64,000 nt of DNA from Deltaproteobacteria bacterium (GCA_016218725.1 JACRDB010000025.1:1-64000); one strand, 5' to 3'. Counted from the first letter of the stretch, positions 43,992 through 52,414 are shown. Made by a program: numbers and translations. The notes: a model not told the origin generated them from the letters alone.

Positions 43992-44579
43992 CTACGGGTG
44001 GTTGCTGTCGAGCTCGGTGACAAAGAGCGTGGCGGGGTTCCTGCGCGACGCGTCGTAGGTGCCCACCCAGATGTCGTACCGGCCGCTGGCGGGGTTGGTG
44101 AAGTCAATGGCGGGCATGAGGTTGTTGCCCCAGTCCGAGTGGCCGTGGTCGTCGTTGCAGCGCCACTGGGTGTTGGGCTGGTTGATCAGCAGCGTGGCGT
44201 CCGCGCCGTTGGCCGTGATGACGTAGAAGCGCACCATGGGGAAGCGCTGCCCGGCCTGGAAGGTGAAATGGAAGTCCGGCCGACGGGTGACGAAGCTCCG
44301 GCCGCAGGCCTGGTTGCTGACCGAGTCGTTGATCCCCAGGGTGGAGACATCAATGCCCTGGGCGCCGCCGCCCGCGGTCAGGGGGAAGCCCCAGGGGTCC
44401 GGGGTGAAGCCCGTGCGGAGGGTCCCTCCGCCGAAGTTGGCCCGGGCGTTGAAGTCCAGCCTGGGCACCGGCTGGGCCCCCAGCCGCGAGGGCCTGACGA
44501 AGCCCACGGCCACCACCCCGGCCAGCACACACCCCACCCCGAACGCGCTCTTCCAGTGTCGCTTGATGAACATGGCCAT
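43992..44579 (-). CDS. Small exported protein, PPC-like domain
   Basis: A 195-residue protein with an N-terminal membrane or signal segment (FGVGCVLAGVVAVGFV, ~13-28). The rest has two cysteines (QACGRSF and QWRCNDDHGH) and a beta pattern ending in SGRYDIWVGTYDASRRNPAT, typical of pre-peptidase C-terminal (PPC)-like domains found in secreted proteins. It is alone between the GT4 gene and the importer-type ABC ATPase. No enzymatic residues are evident. Confidence 0.75.
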   Translation of the reverse strand: MAMFIKRHWKSAFGVGCVLAGVVAVGFVRPSRLGAQPVPRLDFNARANFGGGTLRTGFTPDPWGFPLTAGGGAQGIDVSTLGINDSVSNQACGRSFVTRRPDFHFTFQAGQRFPMVRFYVITANGADATLLINQPNTQWRCNDDHGHSDWGNNLMPAIDFTNPASGRYDIWVGTYDASRRNPATLFVTELDSNHP

Positions 44580-44642
44580 CCTCCTCTGAGGGCCCGAGGA
44601 TCCCCCCGGCGCTAGCGCCTGTCTACCGCCAAAGGGTCGTTT

Positions 44643-45482
44643 CTAGCCCCCCTCGGTCGCTTTGAATACGCGCCCCCGGTGCGCCGTAGAACCCTCTCCC
44701 CCGGGGGCCCTCCGGGGCACGAAGAACGGCGCCCCGTCGGGGTGCTTTGCCTCCCAGACCTCCACCTGGAAGGTCTCCCGGAGCCTCGGGGGCGTGAGCA
44801 CCTCCCCCACGGTCCCCAGGGCCACGGCCTCGCCGTCGCGCAGGAGCAGCACCCGATCGCAGTAGACCGCCGCGAGGTTCAGGTCGTGGAGCACCACGCC
44901 CACGCCCGTGTCCCCGCCCGCGGTGACCTCCCGCAGGAGCTCACACAGGTCGAGCTGGTGCGAGAGGTCCAGGTGCGCCACGGGCTCGTCCAAAAGGAGC
45001 CACGGGGCCCTCTGGGCCAGGGCCCGGGCGACCAGGCACCGCTTCTGCTCGCCGCCGGAGAGCGTGGCGTAGGCGCGCTCTGCGAGGCCCGTGAGGTCAC
45101 ACCGGGCGAGGGCCTCGTTCACCGCCCGGTGGTCCTCCGGGCGCAGGGCCCCGAACCAGCCGGTGTGCGGCGCCCGCCCCAGGGCCACCAGCTCCCGCAC
45201 CCGGAGGCCAAAGAGCACCGCCTCCCGCTGAGGGACGAAGCCCACGGCCCGGGCGGCCTCGCGGCGCGGCAGCGCGCGGACGCTCCGACCCCCGACGGTG
45301 ACCATGCCCCCGGTGGGCTCCGCGAGGCCCGCCAGGAGGCGCAGGAGCGTGCTCTTGCCCGCGCCGTTGGGCCCGAGGATCCCGAGCACCCCACCGGCCT
45401 CCACCGCGCACGAGACGCCCCGCAGGACCTCGTGGCCGTCGTAGGCGAAGCGCACGGCGCGCGCTTCGAGGGTGTCGGTCAT
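44643..45482 (-). CDS. ABC ATPase, haem/siderophore/B12-import type
   Basis: A 279-residue ABC ATPase of the FecE/BtuD/HmuV group: Walker A GPNGAGKS at 37-44, signature TLSGGEQKRCLVARALAQ (~134-151), Walker B LLLDEPVAHLDL and the switch His in VLHDLNLAAVYCD. The group energises import of iron-siderophore, haem or cobalamin, but here the only coupled gene is a TolC-like protein (overlap ATGA). No permease or binding protein is in the window. Substrate undetermined. Confidence 0.9.
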   Translation of the reverse strand: MTDTLEARAVRFAYDGHEVLRGVSCAVEAGGVLGILGPNGAGKSTLLRLLAGLAEPTGGMVTVGGRSVRALPRREAARAVGFVPQREAVLFGLRVRELVALGRAPHTGWFGALRPEDHRAVNEALARCDLTGLAERAYATLSGGEQKRCLVARALAQRAPWLLLDEPVAHLDLSHQLDLCELLREVTAGGDTGVGVVLHDLNLAAVYCDRVLLLRDGEAVALGTVGEVLTPPRLRETFQVEVWEAKHPDGAPFFVPRRAPGGEGSTAHRGRVFKATEGG

Positions 45483-46795
45483 CGGGCCCGGGCCTCCAGG
45501 GCGCCCGTGGCGGCCTCCATGCGGGCGCGGGCCAGGAGCAGGTTCACCCTCGCGCGCACCACGGAGATGCGCGCCGAGGCGTCCGCGGCCTGGGCGTCCA
45601 CCAGCTCCAGGAGCCCGGTGGCCCCCTGGGCGTAGCGCCCGGCGGCCTGCTCGAGGTTGGCCGCCGCGGCCGCCGCGAGGCGCAGGGACTGGTCCCTGGC
45701 CGAGCGCGCGGCCTGCACGGCGATGGCCGCCTGGGTGGCCTCGGCGCGCACCGTGAGGGACACCTGCTCCGCGGAGGCCCTGGCGGCCACGGCGTTGGCG
45801 TCCGCGGAGACCACGTTGGCCCTCACCGTCGGGTCAAAGAGGGGCCAGGTGAAGGCCAGGCCGCCGGAGATCTGCGTGGTGGGCCCCGGGGTCCCCTGAC
45901 CGTTGAGCACCGTGGTGTACCGGAGGGACGCGCTCGCCGTGGCGCTCAGCGTGGGGAGCCTCCCGGCGCGGGCGGTCTCGGCCTGGACCTCGGCCTGCAC
46001 GGCGCGGATCCGGGCGGCGGAGAGCTCCGGGCGCTCGCGCAGGGCGCGCTCTGCGGCGTCGATGGGGTCGTCGTCCTCGGCGGGGGGGTCCTCCACGGGG
46101 ACCACCTCCAGGAGCTCCGTGGGCTCCAGCCCGAGGGCCGCCGCGAGGCCCGCGAGGTCCCCTCGGGCGTTGGCCTCGGCCACGGTGAGGTCGAGCCGCG
46201 CGGCTTCGAGGTTGAGCTCGGCGCGCAGGGCCTCGATGGGGGGGCGGGTGCCCGCGCCCACCAGGCCCTGGGCGATGCGCAGGTGGGCCTCGCGCTGGGC
46301 CACCGTGGCCCGGATGTTGGAGAGCACCTCCCGGTCGGCGAGGGCCGTGAAATACGCCACGGAGGCCCCGAGGAGGCTCTGCCGGAGCGCGGCGCGGGCG
46401 TCCTGGCGGCTGGCCTCGGAGCCGAGCTCCGCGGCGCGCACCGCGTTGGCCGTGCGGCCGAAGTCATAGAGGTTGAGCCGGCCGTTCAGGGCGCTGTCGC
46501 CGGCGAGGCTCAGGAACGAGAAGCTCACCACGTCCGCGCCCATGGCCCCCACCCGCTGAGGGATCTGCGCGAAGCCGAGGTTGCCGTTGGCGCCGAGGGT
46601 GAGGCTCGGGAGGTACCCGGCGCGGGCCACATCCTCCTGGGCGGCTACCGCGCGGGCCCGGGCGCGGGCGGCGATCACCGACGGGGCGCGGCCAGCCGCG
46701 AGCCTCAGGGCCTGTTCGTACGTCACGGTGCGCGGCGCCTGGGCGAGCGCCGGTGTGGTCAGGAGAAGGGTCAGGAGCAGCGGGGCGATTCTCAT
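45479..46795 (-). CDS. TolC-family outer membrane efflux protein
   Basis: A 438-residue TolC-like channel protein with a signal peptide (MRIAPLLLTLLLTTPALAQ). Two OEP repeats are visible, ending in the family patterns SLTLGANGNLGFAQ, NLYDFGRT (~120) and, in the second half, GGLAFTWPLFDPTVRANV (~315). Long helical segments (QVSLTVRAEATQAAIAVQAA) fit the periplasmic barrel. The stop overlaps the start of the ABC ATPase. TolC proteins normally pair with exporters, so coupling to an importer-type ATPase is unusual. Confidence 0.92.
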   Translation of the reverse strand: MRIAPLLLTLLLTTPALAQAPRTVTYEQALRLAAGRAPSVIAARARARAVAAQEDVARAGYLPSLTLGANGNLGFAQIPQRVGAMGADVVSFSFLSLAGDSALNGRLNLYDFGRTANAVRAAELGSEASRQDARAALRQSLLGASVAYFTALADREVLSNIRATVAQREAHLRIAQGLVGAGTRPPIEALRAELNLEAARLDLTVAEANARGDLAGLAAALGLEPTELLEVVPVEDPPAEDDDPIDAAERALRERPELSAARIRAVQAEVQAETARAGRLPTLSATASASLRYTTVLNGQGTPGPTTQISGGLAFTWPLFDPTVRANVVSADANAVAARASAEQVSLTVRAEATQAAIAVQAARSARDQSLRLAAAAAANLEQAAGRYAQGATGLLELVDAQAADASARISVVRARVNLLLARARMEAATGALEARAR

Positions 46796-46856
46796 CGGGC
46801 GAGGGAGCCTAGCGCGCCGAAGTTGACCGGGGAGCCCGACGGGATATTTCACCCCC

Positions 46857-48227
46857 ATGCGGGCGCGACGGGTGATGCTCTGGCTCTGCGCGCTGGGCGC
46901 GCTGGCCGCGCCCCCGGCCGCCCTCGCCCTCCGCTGGGACGACCACCGCCGGGCCTCGCAGGCCCTGGACGAGGGCCTCGCCGCCCTCGACGCGCCCCTG
47001 GAGACCCACCCCGACGAGGCCTCCCTCGACTGGCAGAAGGCCCTCCGCGCCCTGGAGCGCGCCCGTAGGGAGAGCCCCGACGGAGACGCGTCCCAGCGGG
47101 CCCTCGCCCTGGCCCACGTGGCCCGCGCCCTCGGGGACCTCTCCCGCGGTGAGCTCGTCCTGGCCGCCACCGAGGTCCAGGCCGCGGAGACGGGTGCGGC
47201 GTCGGACCCGCATGTAAGATATGTACGTGCGCTCCTGGCGCTGCGCCGGGGGGAGTCGGAGGCCGCGGAGAGGGCCCTGAACGCTGTACTGGCCGACGTT
47301 TCCGCGCCCTTGGTGCTGCGGGACCGGGCGAGGCTCCACACCCTGGACCGGTTGTTGGGAGGCTCCGACGCCCACGGGGCCCTGGAGCTGGCCGAGGCCC
47401 TGGACCGGGCGCACCCCCGGAGCGCCGCCACAGCCAACCGCCTTGGGCTGGCGAGGGCCTCCGTAGGAGACGACACCGGTGCAAGGGCGGCGTGGCGTCG
47501 GGCCTCGGAGCTGGCGCCCGGCGACCCCACGGCGTGGGTGAGCCTCGCGCGGTACCTGCGCTCCCGGAGGGACCTCACGGGGGCCCTGGGGGCCCTTGAG
47601 CGCGCGGTGGCGGTGGCTCCGTTGGATCCCGCGGTGGTGCTGGCCCGGGCGGTGGTGCTGGTGGACCTCGGGGACCGTGATGCCCGGGCCTCGGTGCGCC
47701 GCGCGGCGGAGCTGGACCCAAGGGCCGCGGCCCCGTGGATCACCCGCGGAGAGCTTGAGCTGCGCGAGGGCAACCTCGCGGCGGCGGTGGAGGCCCTGCG
47801 CCACGCGCTGGAGCTCGCGCCGGAGGACCCGGCGGCGTGGACCAACCTGGGCGTGGCCCTCGCCCGCCAGGGGGAGCGCGTGGCCGCACGGGATGCGTTT
47901 GACCGCGCCACGCGCCGGGCGCCACAACAAGGCGAGGCGTGGAACGGCCTCGGGGCCCTGCGCCTGGCCCTGGACGACCCCGAGGGGGCCCTTGGGCCTT
48001 TGCAGCATGCCACTTCGCTCCTTCGGGAGGACCCTCACCCTGCGCTGAACCTCGGCCTGGCCTACGAGCGGCTGAGGCGCTGGGACGAGGCCGCCGGGGC
48101 CTTCCGCGAGGCGCTCCGTCGCTCCCCGGGGCACCCGGTGGCCGAGAGGCACCTGGCGGCCCTCCAGCCCGGGTGGGCCCGGCAGAGGGCCCGGCGTCGC
48201 GCGGACGTGGTACGAAATCGCCCATGA
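46857..48227 (+). CDS. TPR-repeat protein
   Basis: A 456-residue protein with an N-terminal hydrophobic segment (MLWLCALGALAAPPAALAL), likely a signal or anchor. From ~190 to ~440 it has about seven TPRs, visible as AAWRRASELAPGDPTAW, LRHALELAPEDPAAWTNLG, and FREALRRSPGHP. It is likely a scaffold for protein interaction at the envelope. It is divergent from the TolC gene and its stop overlaps the next gene (ATGA), starting a four-gene coupled unit. Confidence 0.88.
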   Translation: MRARRVMLWLCALGALAAPPAALALRWDDHRRASQALDEGLAALDAPLETHPDEASLDWQKALRALERARRESPDGDASQRALALAHVARALGDLSRGELVLAATEVQAAETGAASDPHVRYVRALLALRRGESEAAERALNAVLADVSAPLVLRDRARLHTLDRLLGGSDAHGALELAEALDRAHPRSAATANRLGLARASVGDDTGARAAWRRASELAPGDPTAWVSLARYLRSRRDLTGALGALERAVAVAPLDPAVVLARAVVLVDLGDRDARASVRRAAELDPRAAAPWITRGELELREGNLAAAVEALRHALELAPEDPAAWTNLGVALARQGERVAARDAFDRATRRAPQQGEAWNGLGALRLALDDPEGALGPLQHATSLLREDPHPALNLGLAYERLRRWDEAAGAFREALRRSPGHPVAERHLAALQPGWARQRARRRADVVRNRP

Positions 48228-49825
48228 GCCGTGTGCTTGTGCTGCTTGCCCTGGGCGTCCTGACCTGCACCTCGGCGCCTTCTCGGATGCTCTCCACGGA
48301 GGACTCCGGCGGGCTCCCGGAGGTGGCCGTCCAGGACACCTCCCCCGCGGTGGACACCGCGGTGCCCATCGACCGCGCGCCGGTGCGCACCGTCCGGGAG
48401 ATTTTCGTAGGCGGCGCGCCCATGGAGTCTCCCATGCGCTTCGGGGGCCGCGAGGAGGCCTCGCGGGCGCCGGCGCTTGTCTATCCCGAGGACGGGACCA
48501 TCGTCCCGCCGAACCTGCCGTCCTTCGAGGTGCATTTTACACCCGGGACGGGCAATGACCTCTTCGAGGTGACCTTCGCGGGCGAGGTCACCGTGCTCCG
48601 GGTGTACACCCCGTGCAACGCCGTGGGCGGTGGGTGCGTCCTCACGCTGGACACGGCGCAGTTTGGCCAGGTGGCCGACGCGTCGCGGGCCGGAGGCCGC
48701 GTGCGGCTCGCCGTGCGAGGCACCACCCGGGCCCCCGGGGGCGCCGTGGGGAGCTCCATGGAGCGCTCCCTGGGCGTCACGCAACAGGACCTCCGGGGGG
48801 GGGTGTACTGGTGGTCGAGCGTAGGGAACATCCTTCGGTATGACTTTGGCCGCGAGGGGGCGCGGCCCGAGGTGTTCCTGAGCGGGAACCTCTTCGCGTG
48901 TGTCGGCTGCCACGTGCTCTCCAGGGACGGCCGGCGGGTGAGCGTGGGCCGCGGGATCCCGGGCCCCGCGGCGGCGCGCTACGTGGACACGGCCTCCAGG
49001 ATGGAGACCGGGGCGCCCTACGGAGGGAACTTCGGGACCTACTCACCGGACCTGCGTCGGTACCTGAACTCCGACGGGGCCCGCCTGACCCTGCTCGACG
49101 GCGAGACGGCGATGCCCGTCCCGGGGCTGTCCGGTGAGGTGCCCGGGAGCATGCCGGACTGGAGCCCGAACAACAACGGCGTGGTGTTCTCCCGCGCGCG
49201 AACGCCGCCTCCGCCGCTCTTCGGGCAGCCCGGGCACAACGCCCCGGCGGACCTGATGTTCATGGAGTGGCGAGGGAGCACCTTCGTGCCTCCCACGGTG
49301 CTACTCATGTCCTCGGGGGAGAACAACTACTACCCGAGCTTCTCGCCCGACGGGCAGTGGGTGGTGTTCAACCGCTCGGCGATGACGTCCTATGATGCGC
49401 CGGACGCGCACCTCTGGATGGTCCGAGGCAACGGCATGGGCGGGCCGGTGAACCTCGCCCGGGCAAACTCCGCCATGGACGGCAACTCCTGGCCGAAGTG
49501 GGCGCCCTTCCGTGAGGTGTACGCGGGCGAGCTCACCGAGGCCCTGATGTGGATCACCTTCAGCTCCCGGAGGCCCTACGGGCTGCGCACGGCGGGCGAG
49601 CGCACGGCGCAGCTCTGGATGGCCGCGGTGAGGCCCGACCGCATCGGCCCGACGAGCCCGGACCCGAGCGCCCCCGCGTTCTGGCTGCCCTTCCAGGACC
49701 TGCGCCAGGGCAACCACATCGCGCAATGGACCGAGGAGGTCCGTCGTATGGGCTGCATGATGGACCGCAACTGCCCTTCCGGGGAGCTCTGCCAGGCCGG
49801 GCGCTGCGTCGGCGCGCCTCCGTGA
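48224..49825 (+). CDS. Lipoprotein with beta-propeller and c-type haem motif
   Basis: A 533-residue lipoprotein (signal MSRVLVLLALGVLTC, lipobox VLTC). After an acidic linker, a beta-rich domain (~80-210) leads to FACVGCHVLSRDGRR (~224-240), a CxxCH haem c site, then a TolB/PD40-like propeller with YSPDLRRYLNSDG, PDWSPNNNGVVFS and YYPSFSPDGQWVVFNRSA. A small Cys-rich end (CMMDRNCPSGELCQAGRCVG) follows. Haem propellers of this type are known from exported proteins of unknown role. The ATG overlaps the TPR gene stop and its stop overlaps the next GTG. Confidence 0.85.
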   Translation: MSRVLVLLALGVLTCTSAPSRMLSTEDSGGLPEVAVQDTSPAVDTAVPIDRAPVRTVREIFVGGAPMESPMRFGGREEASRAPALVYPEDGTIVPPNLPSFEVHFTPGTGNDLFEVTFAGEVTVLRVYTPCNAVGGGCVLTLDTAQFGQVADASRAGGRVRLAVRGTTRAPGGAVGSSMERSLGVTQQDLRGGVYWWSSVGNILRYDFGREGARPEVFLSGNLFACVGCHVLSRDGRRVSVGRGIPGPAAARYVDTASRMETGAPYGGNFGTYSPDLRRYLNSDGARLTLLDGETAMPVPGLSGEVPGSMPDWSPNNNGVVFSRARTPPPPLFGQPGHNAPADLMFMEWRGSTFVPPTVLLMSSGENNYYPSFSPDGQWVVFNRSAMTSYDAPDAHLWMVRGNGMGGPVNLARANSAMDGNSWPKWAPFREVYAGELTEALMWITFSSRRPYGLRTAGERTAQLWMAAVRPDRIGPTSPDPSAPAFWLPFQDLRQGNHIAQWTEEVRRMGCMMDRNCPSGELCQAGRCVGAPP

Positions 49826-50619
49826 ACGCGCTGTCCGCCTGGGCCGAGGCGTACGTCACCAGCTCGAGCCTCGCGTACAAGCTCCAACCGCCGGCGCCCC
49901 CGGAGCCCGGAGCGCCGGAGCCTCGGCCCTCGAAGCTGCCCTCCCCCGGGAGGCCCCCGGAGCTGACGGTGACGGCGCGCTCGGAGAAGACCCCCTCCGC
50001 CGGTGCGCTGCGCGCCGAGGGCGCCAGGGCGCGGCTCCTGCACACCTTCTGGCACCACGAGCTCCAGGCCGCGGAGCTCTTCTGCTGGGCCCTGGTGGCG
50101 TTCCCCGACACGCCCGAGGCCTTCCGTCGCGGGCTCCTCAAGATCTTTCACGACGAGGTGAGGCACCTCGGGCTCTATACCGACTACCTCCGGGACGCGG
50201 GGCACCCCGCGGGGAGCTTCCCGGTGCGCGACTGGTTCTGGCAGAGGGTGCCCGCCGCCCGAGAGCCCTCGGCCTTTGTGGCCACGCTGGGCCTGGGGTT
50301 CGAGGGCGCAAACCTCGACCACGCCGCGCGCTTCGGCGAGCGCCTCCGGGCCGCGGGCGACGAGGCGGGGGCCTCGCTCCAGGACACGATCCGCCGCGAG
50401 GAGGTGGCCCACGTGGCCTTCGCGCTCAAGTGGTTCCGGGCGTTCACCGGAGAGGGCACTGGGGGTGCGCTCTTTGATCGCTGGGCCCAGGCGCTCCCGG
50501 AGCCGTTGTCCCCATGGGTCCTGCGCGCTCGCCCCATGAACCGCGATGACCGGCGCCGGGCGGGCCTGGACGAGGTGTTCCTCGATCGCCTGGAGGCCTC
50601 CGGGGCCACGAGGGCGTGA
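49822..50619 (+). CDS. DUF455 ferritin-like protein
   Basis: A 265-residue protein from the GTG at 49822. After ~60 residues of linker, the ferritin-like fold has candidate metal ligands E80 and E85 in WHHELQAAELF, E112 and H115 in FHDEVRHLGLY, E161 in FEGANLDH, and E193/E194 with H197 in REEVAHVAF. This is the DUF455 pattern, a di-iron-type helical bundle of unknown substrate. It overlaps the propeller gene before it and the ATP-grasp-like gene after it by four bases each. Confidence 0.9.
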   Translation: MNALSAWAEAYVTSSSLAYKLQPPAPPEPGAPEPRPSKLPSPGRPPELTVTARSEKTPSAGALRAEGARARLLHTFWHHELQAAELFCWALVAFPDTPEAFRRGLLKIFHDEVRHLGLYTDYLRDAGHPAGSFPVRDWFWQRVPAAREPSAFVATLGLGFEGANLDHAARFGERLRAAGDEAGASLQDTIRREEVAHVAFALKWFRAFTGEGTGGALFDRWAQALPEPLSPWVLRARPMNRDDRRRAGLDEVFLDRLEASGATRA

Positions 50620-51476
50620 GCGTCGTGCGGGCCTGGGTGCTGAACCTCGCGGCGGAGGCAGAGCTCGCGGACCCTGGCGCCACCACGCTCTCCGGCGCGC
50701 TCAAGGCGAGGGTGACGGCGCTGCGAGGGCGCCTCGGGGCGCTGGTGCCCGAGGGCGATCGGGTGCTTGGGGACCCTCCCGAGCCTTGTCCCGGCGCCCT
50801 CGGGCGCGCGTGGTGCCCGACCCCGTCGGCGCTAAGGGTGCTGCGAGACGCGGGCGCCGTGGTCCCCCCAGCGCCCCCCTGGAGGGTGCTGCGCGAGGCC
50901 AACCACCGGGCCTTCTGCGCGGAGCTTGGGCAGACGCTCCCGGGCGCGGTCTACGCCACCACCGAGGCGGAGGTGTTGGGCGCGGCGGGTTGTGGGAGGT
51001 GGGTGCTGAAGCGCCCCCTTGGGTACCGAGGCAATGGTCGCCGGGTGCTGGACGGAGCGCCCTCGGAGGAGGACCTCCGGTGGGTCCGGGCCTCGCTCCG
51101 CGGGGGCGACGGCCTCCAGGTCGAGCCCTGGGTGGAGCGCCTGGAGGACTATGCGCTCCACGGTTTCCTCTCCCTTGACGGGGTGGTCACCTGTGGAGAG
51201 CCCACCCGTCAGGTGCTGGACCCGAGCGGGGCCTGGGTGGCCAGTGAACGCTTCTGCGAAACGTTCAACCATGCGGAATTACAGGAGTTTTTGACAGAAT
51301 TCGACCGCGTTGGTGCGGCCCTTCGGGGGTTGGGCTACCACGGCCCCTTCGGGGTGGATGCATTTCTGTGGAGGGACGGCGCGGGCGTACGGCGTTGGAA
51401 CCCGCGGTGCGAGGTGAACGCGCGCTACACGATGGGCTGGGCCGTGGGGATGGGGGATCGCCGCCCGGACCTGTGA
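50616..51476 (+). CDS. ATP-grasp-like ligase
   Basis: A 286-residue protein from a GTG at 50616. The N-terminal ~95 residues are of unknown fold. The middle and C-terminal parts show ATP-grasp features: WVLKRPLGYRGNGRRVL (~128-144), VEPWVERLEDYALHGFLS (~166-183) and the metal-binding end WNPRCEVNARYTMGW (~260-274). Such enzymes join a carboxylate to an amine or thiol using ATP. Coupling to a DUF455 ferritin-like gene suggests a small-molecule or peptide modifying pathway; the substrate is unknown. It ends at the toxin-antitoxin region. Confidence 0.8.
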   Translation: MSVVRAWVLNLAAEAELADPGATTLSGALKARVTALRGRLGALVPEGDRVLGDPPEPCPGALGRAWCPTPSALRVLRDAGAVVPPAPPWRVLREANHRAFCAELGQTLPGAVYATTEAEVLGAAGCGRWVLKRPLGYRGNGRRVLDGAPSEEDLRWVRASLRGGDGLQVEPWVERLEDYALHGFLSLDGVVTCGEPTRQVLDPSGAWVASERFCETFNHAELQEFLTEFDRVGAALRGLGYHGPFGVDAFLWRDGAGVRRWNPRCEVNARYTMGWAVGMGDRRPDL

Positions 51477-51869
51477 TCACGCCGCCCACAGCATAGGGAC
51501 ATCGTAGCCACGAAACCATGGATCCGCGCTCACCAGGATGAGGCTCTCCAACCTCGCCTGGGCAATGAGCACCCGGTCGAAGGGGTCGCGATGGTACAGC
51601 GGCAGCGCCGCGGCCTCGAGCACATGTTCGGTGGTGATCGGCAGGACCTTCGCCCGAAGGCCCCGGACCGCCGCATCGAGCAACGGTCTCACTCCGTCCT
51701 CCAACGTCAACTTGCCCAATCCATGTTTGATGCCCGCCTCCCACACGCTGGCGACCGAGAGGACCACCTCCTCGGCACCGAGGATCGCAGACCTCGCGGT
51801 CTCCGCCAGGCGTTCCGGCCGCTCGAGACACCAGAGCCAGACGTGCGTGTCCAGGAGGAGGCGCTTCAC
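51477..51869 (-). CDS. PIN-domain toxin (VapC family)
   Basis: A 130-residue PIN-domain ribonuclease. Acidic active-site residues are visible as D7 in LLLDTHVWLW, E44 in VASVWEAGIK, D95 in YHRDPFDRVL and D115 in LVSADPWF. Its ATG overlaps the antitoxin stop by four bases, the usual antitoxin-first arrangement. VapC toxins cleave tRNA or rRNA when the antitoxin is lost. It is three bases or less from the end of the convergent ATP-grasp gene. Confidence 0.93.
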   Translation of the reverse strand: MKRLLLDTHVWLWCLERPERLAETARSAILGAEEVVLSVASVWEAGIKHGLGKLTLEDGVRPLLDAAVRGLRAKVLPITTEHVLEAAALPLYHRDPFDRVLIAQARLESLILVSADPWFRGYDVPMLWAA

Positions 51870-52129
51870 CCACGGACCCCGGTCAGGTCCGGGTCATCAC
51901 CATCGAAGAGGCGCTGCAGTTCCTGCGGGAGCGGCGCGTTGAAATCTTCGGGGACCACGAACCGTCCGGCCATGGTACCAAGCGTCCGCTTCGTACGCGC
52001 CTCCGCACCGGTCGGGTCCTCTGGCACGGTGCGGTCTCGCAGAAACTCCACGAAATCGAGCACCTCCGCCTGTTTGTCCGCAGGCAATGCCGACGTCAGC
52101 TCCGCGATGCGCTGTGCTGTTGGTGTCAT
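51866..52129 (-). CDS. Antitoxin, DUF2281-like (VapB partner)
   Basis: An 87-residue protein from the ATG at 52129, with GGAGG ten bases upstream. The N-terminal helix region TPTAQRIAELTSALPADKQA followed by EVLDFVEFLRDR is the DUF2281 antitoxin pattern. The C-terminal part (FNAPLPQELQRLFDGDDPDL) probably wraps the toxin. Its start overlaps the stop of a 23-codon upstream reading that begins at 52197, so translation may be coupled to that short frame. An ATG at 52147 is also in frame. Confidence 0.88.
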   Translation of the reverse strand: MTPTAQRIAELTSALPADKQAEVLDFVEFLRDRTVPEDPTGAEARTKRTLGTMAGRFVVPEDFNAPLPQELQRLFDGDDPDLTGVRG

Positions 52130-52197
52130 TGGGGGTCCAGCCTCCATCGGTGTGGGTCGCCAGCGCTCAGACGCCCGTTTCGGACCGTCGCGCGCAT
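52126..52197 (-). pseudogene. Truncated antitoxin start, now possible leader peptide
   Basis: A 23-codon frame begins MRATVRNGRL, identical to the first ten residues of the second antitoxin (52717-52938), then diverges (SAGDPHRWRLDPQ) and stops in an ATGA overlap with the start of the DUF2281-like antitoxin. It starts nine bases after the -10 of the duplicated promoter. It is best read as the 5' remnant of a lost antitoxin gene, kept in front of another module. Translational coupling is inference. Confidence 0.6.
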
Positions 52198-52378
52198 GAC
52201 GCACCAACCGTACCACGCGAAGGGACCTTGTCCAACTACCCCCAGGAGCACCGAGAGCACGTCCCCAATCATGAGGCTCCCACTATCGACACTCAGAGCT
52301 TCGGCCGACGGCAGTGAGTTCTACGGGCAAGACGCCGTCTAGAACCCAACGCGGGTGGGGTAACGCCGTCGCGCTCGT
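52172..52378. repeat. ~210-bp direct repeat, copy 1
   Basis: This block matches 52913-53123 along almost its whole length with scattered substitutions and small indels. It contains, in minus-strand order, the decayed end of an RCC1-like gene (TAG at 52339-52341), a spacer, the promoter (TTGGAC at 52235-52230, TACGGT at 52212-52207, 17-base spacer) and the MRATVRNGRL start. The two copies flank the RelE-type module. Confidence 0.85.
52207..52235 (-). promoter_or_regulatory. Promoter in repeat copy 1, for the PIN module
   Basis: On the minus strand TTGGAC (52235-52230), 17 bases, TACGGT (52212-52207). The short MRATVRNGRL frame begins nine bases further on, and the antitoxin start at 52129 about 78 bases further on. 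Confidence 0.55.
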
Positions 52379-52400
52379 CTTCGAAGCCGACCTGTCCGAA
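52339..52400 (-). pseudogene. 3' remnant of a second RCC1-like gene
   Basis: Read leftward from about 52400, the codons give NFGQVGFEDERDGVTP and, after a one-base deletion, TRVGF and a TAG at 52339-52341. The intact RCC1 gene ends YGQLGVGDSRDTVTPTRVGF. About 20 codons are recognisable; the rest of the gene is missing, replaced by the RelE-type toxin gene that starts to its right. This indicates a duplicated RCC1 copy that was deleted. Confidence 0.6.
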
Positions 52401-52414
52401 GTTGCGGGAATGCG

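Noticed and set aside
44608..44625. GGCGCTAGCGCC palindrome with a nearby TAGACA before the importer-type ATPase unit
   Set aside because: No matching -35 at a usable distance; the palindrome is only 12 bases and common in such DNA.
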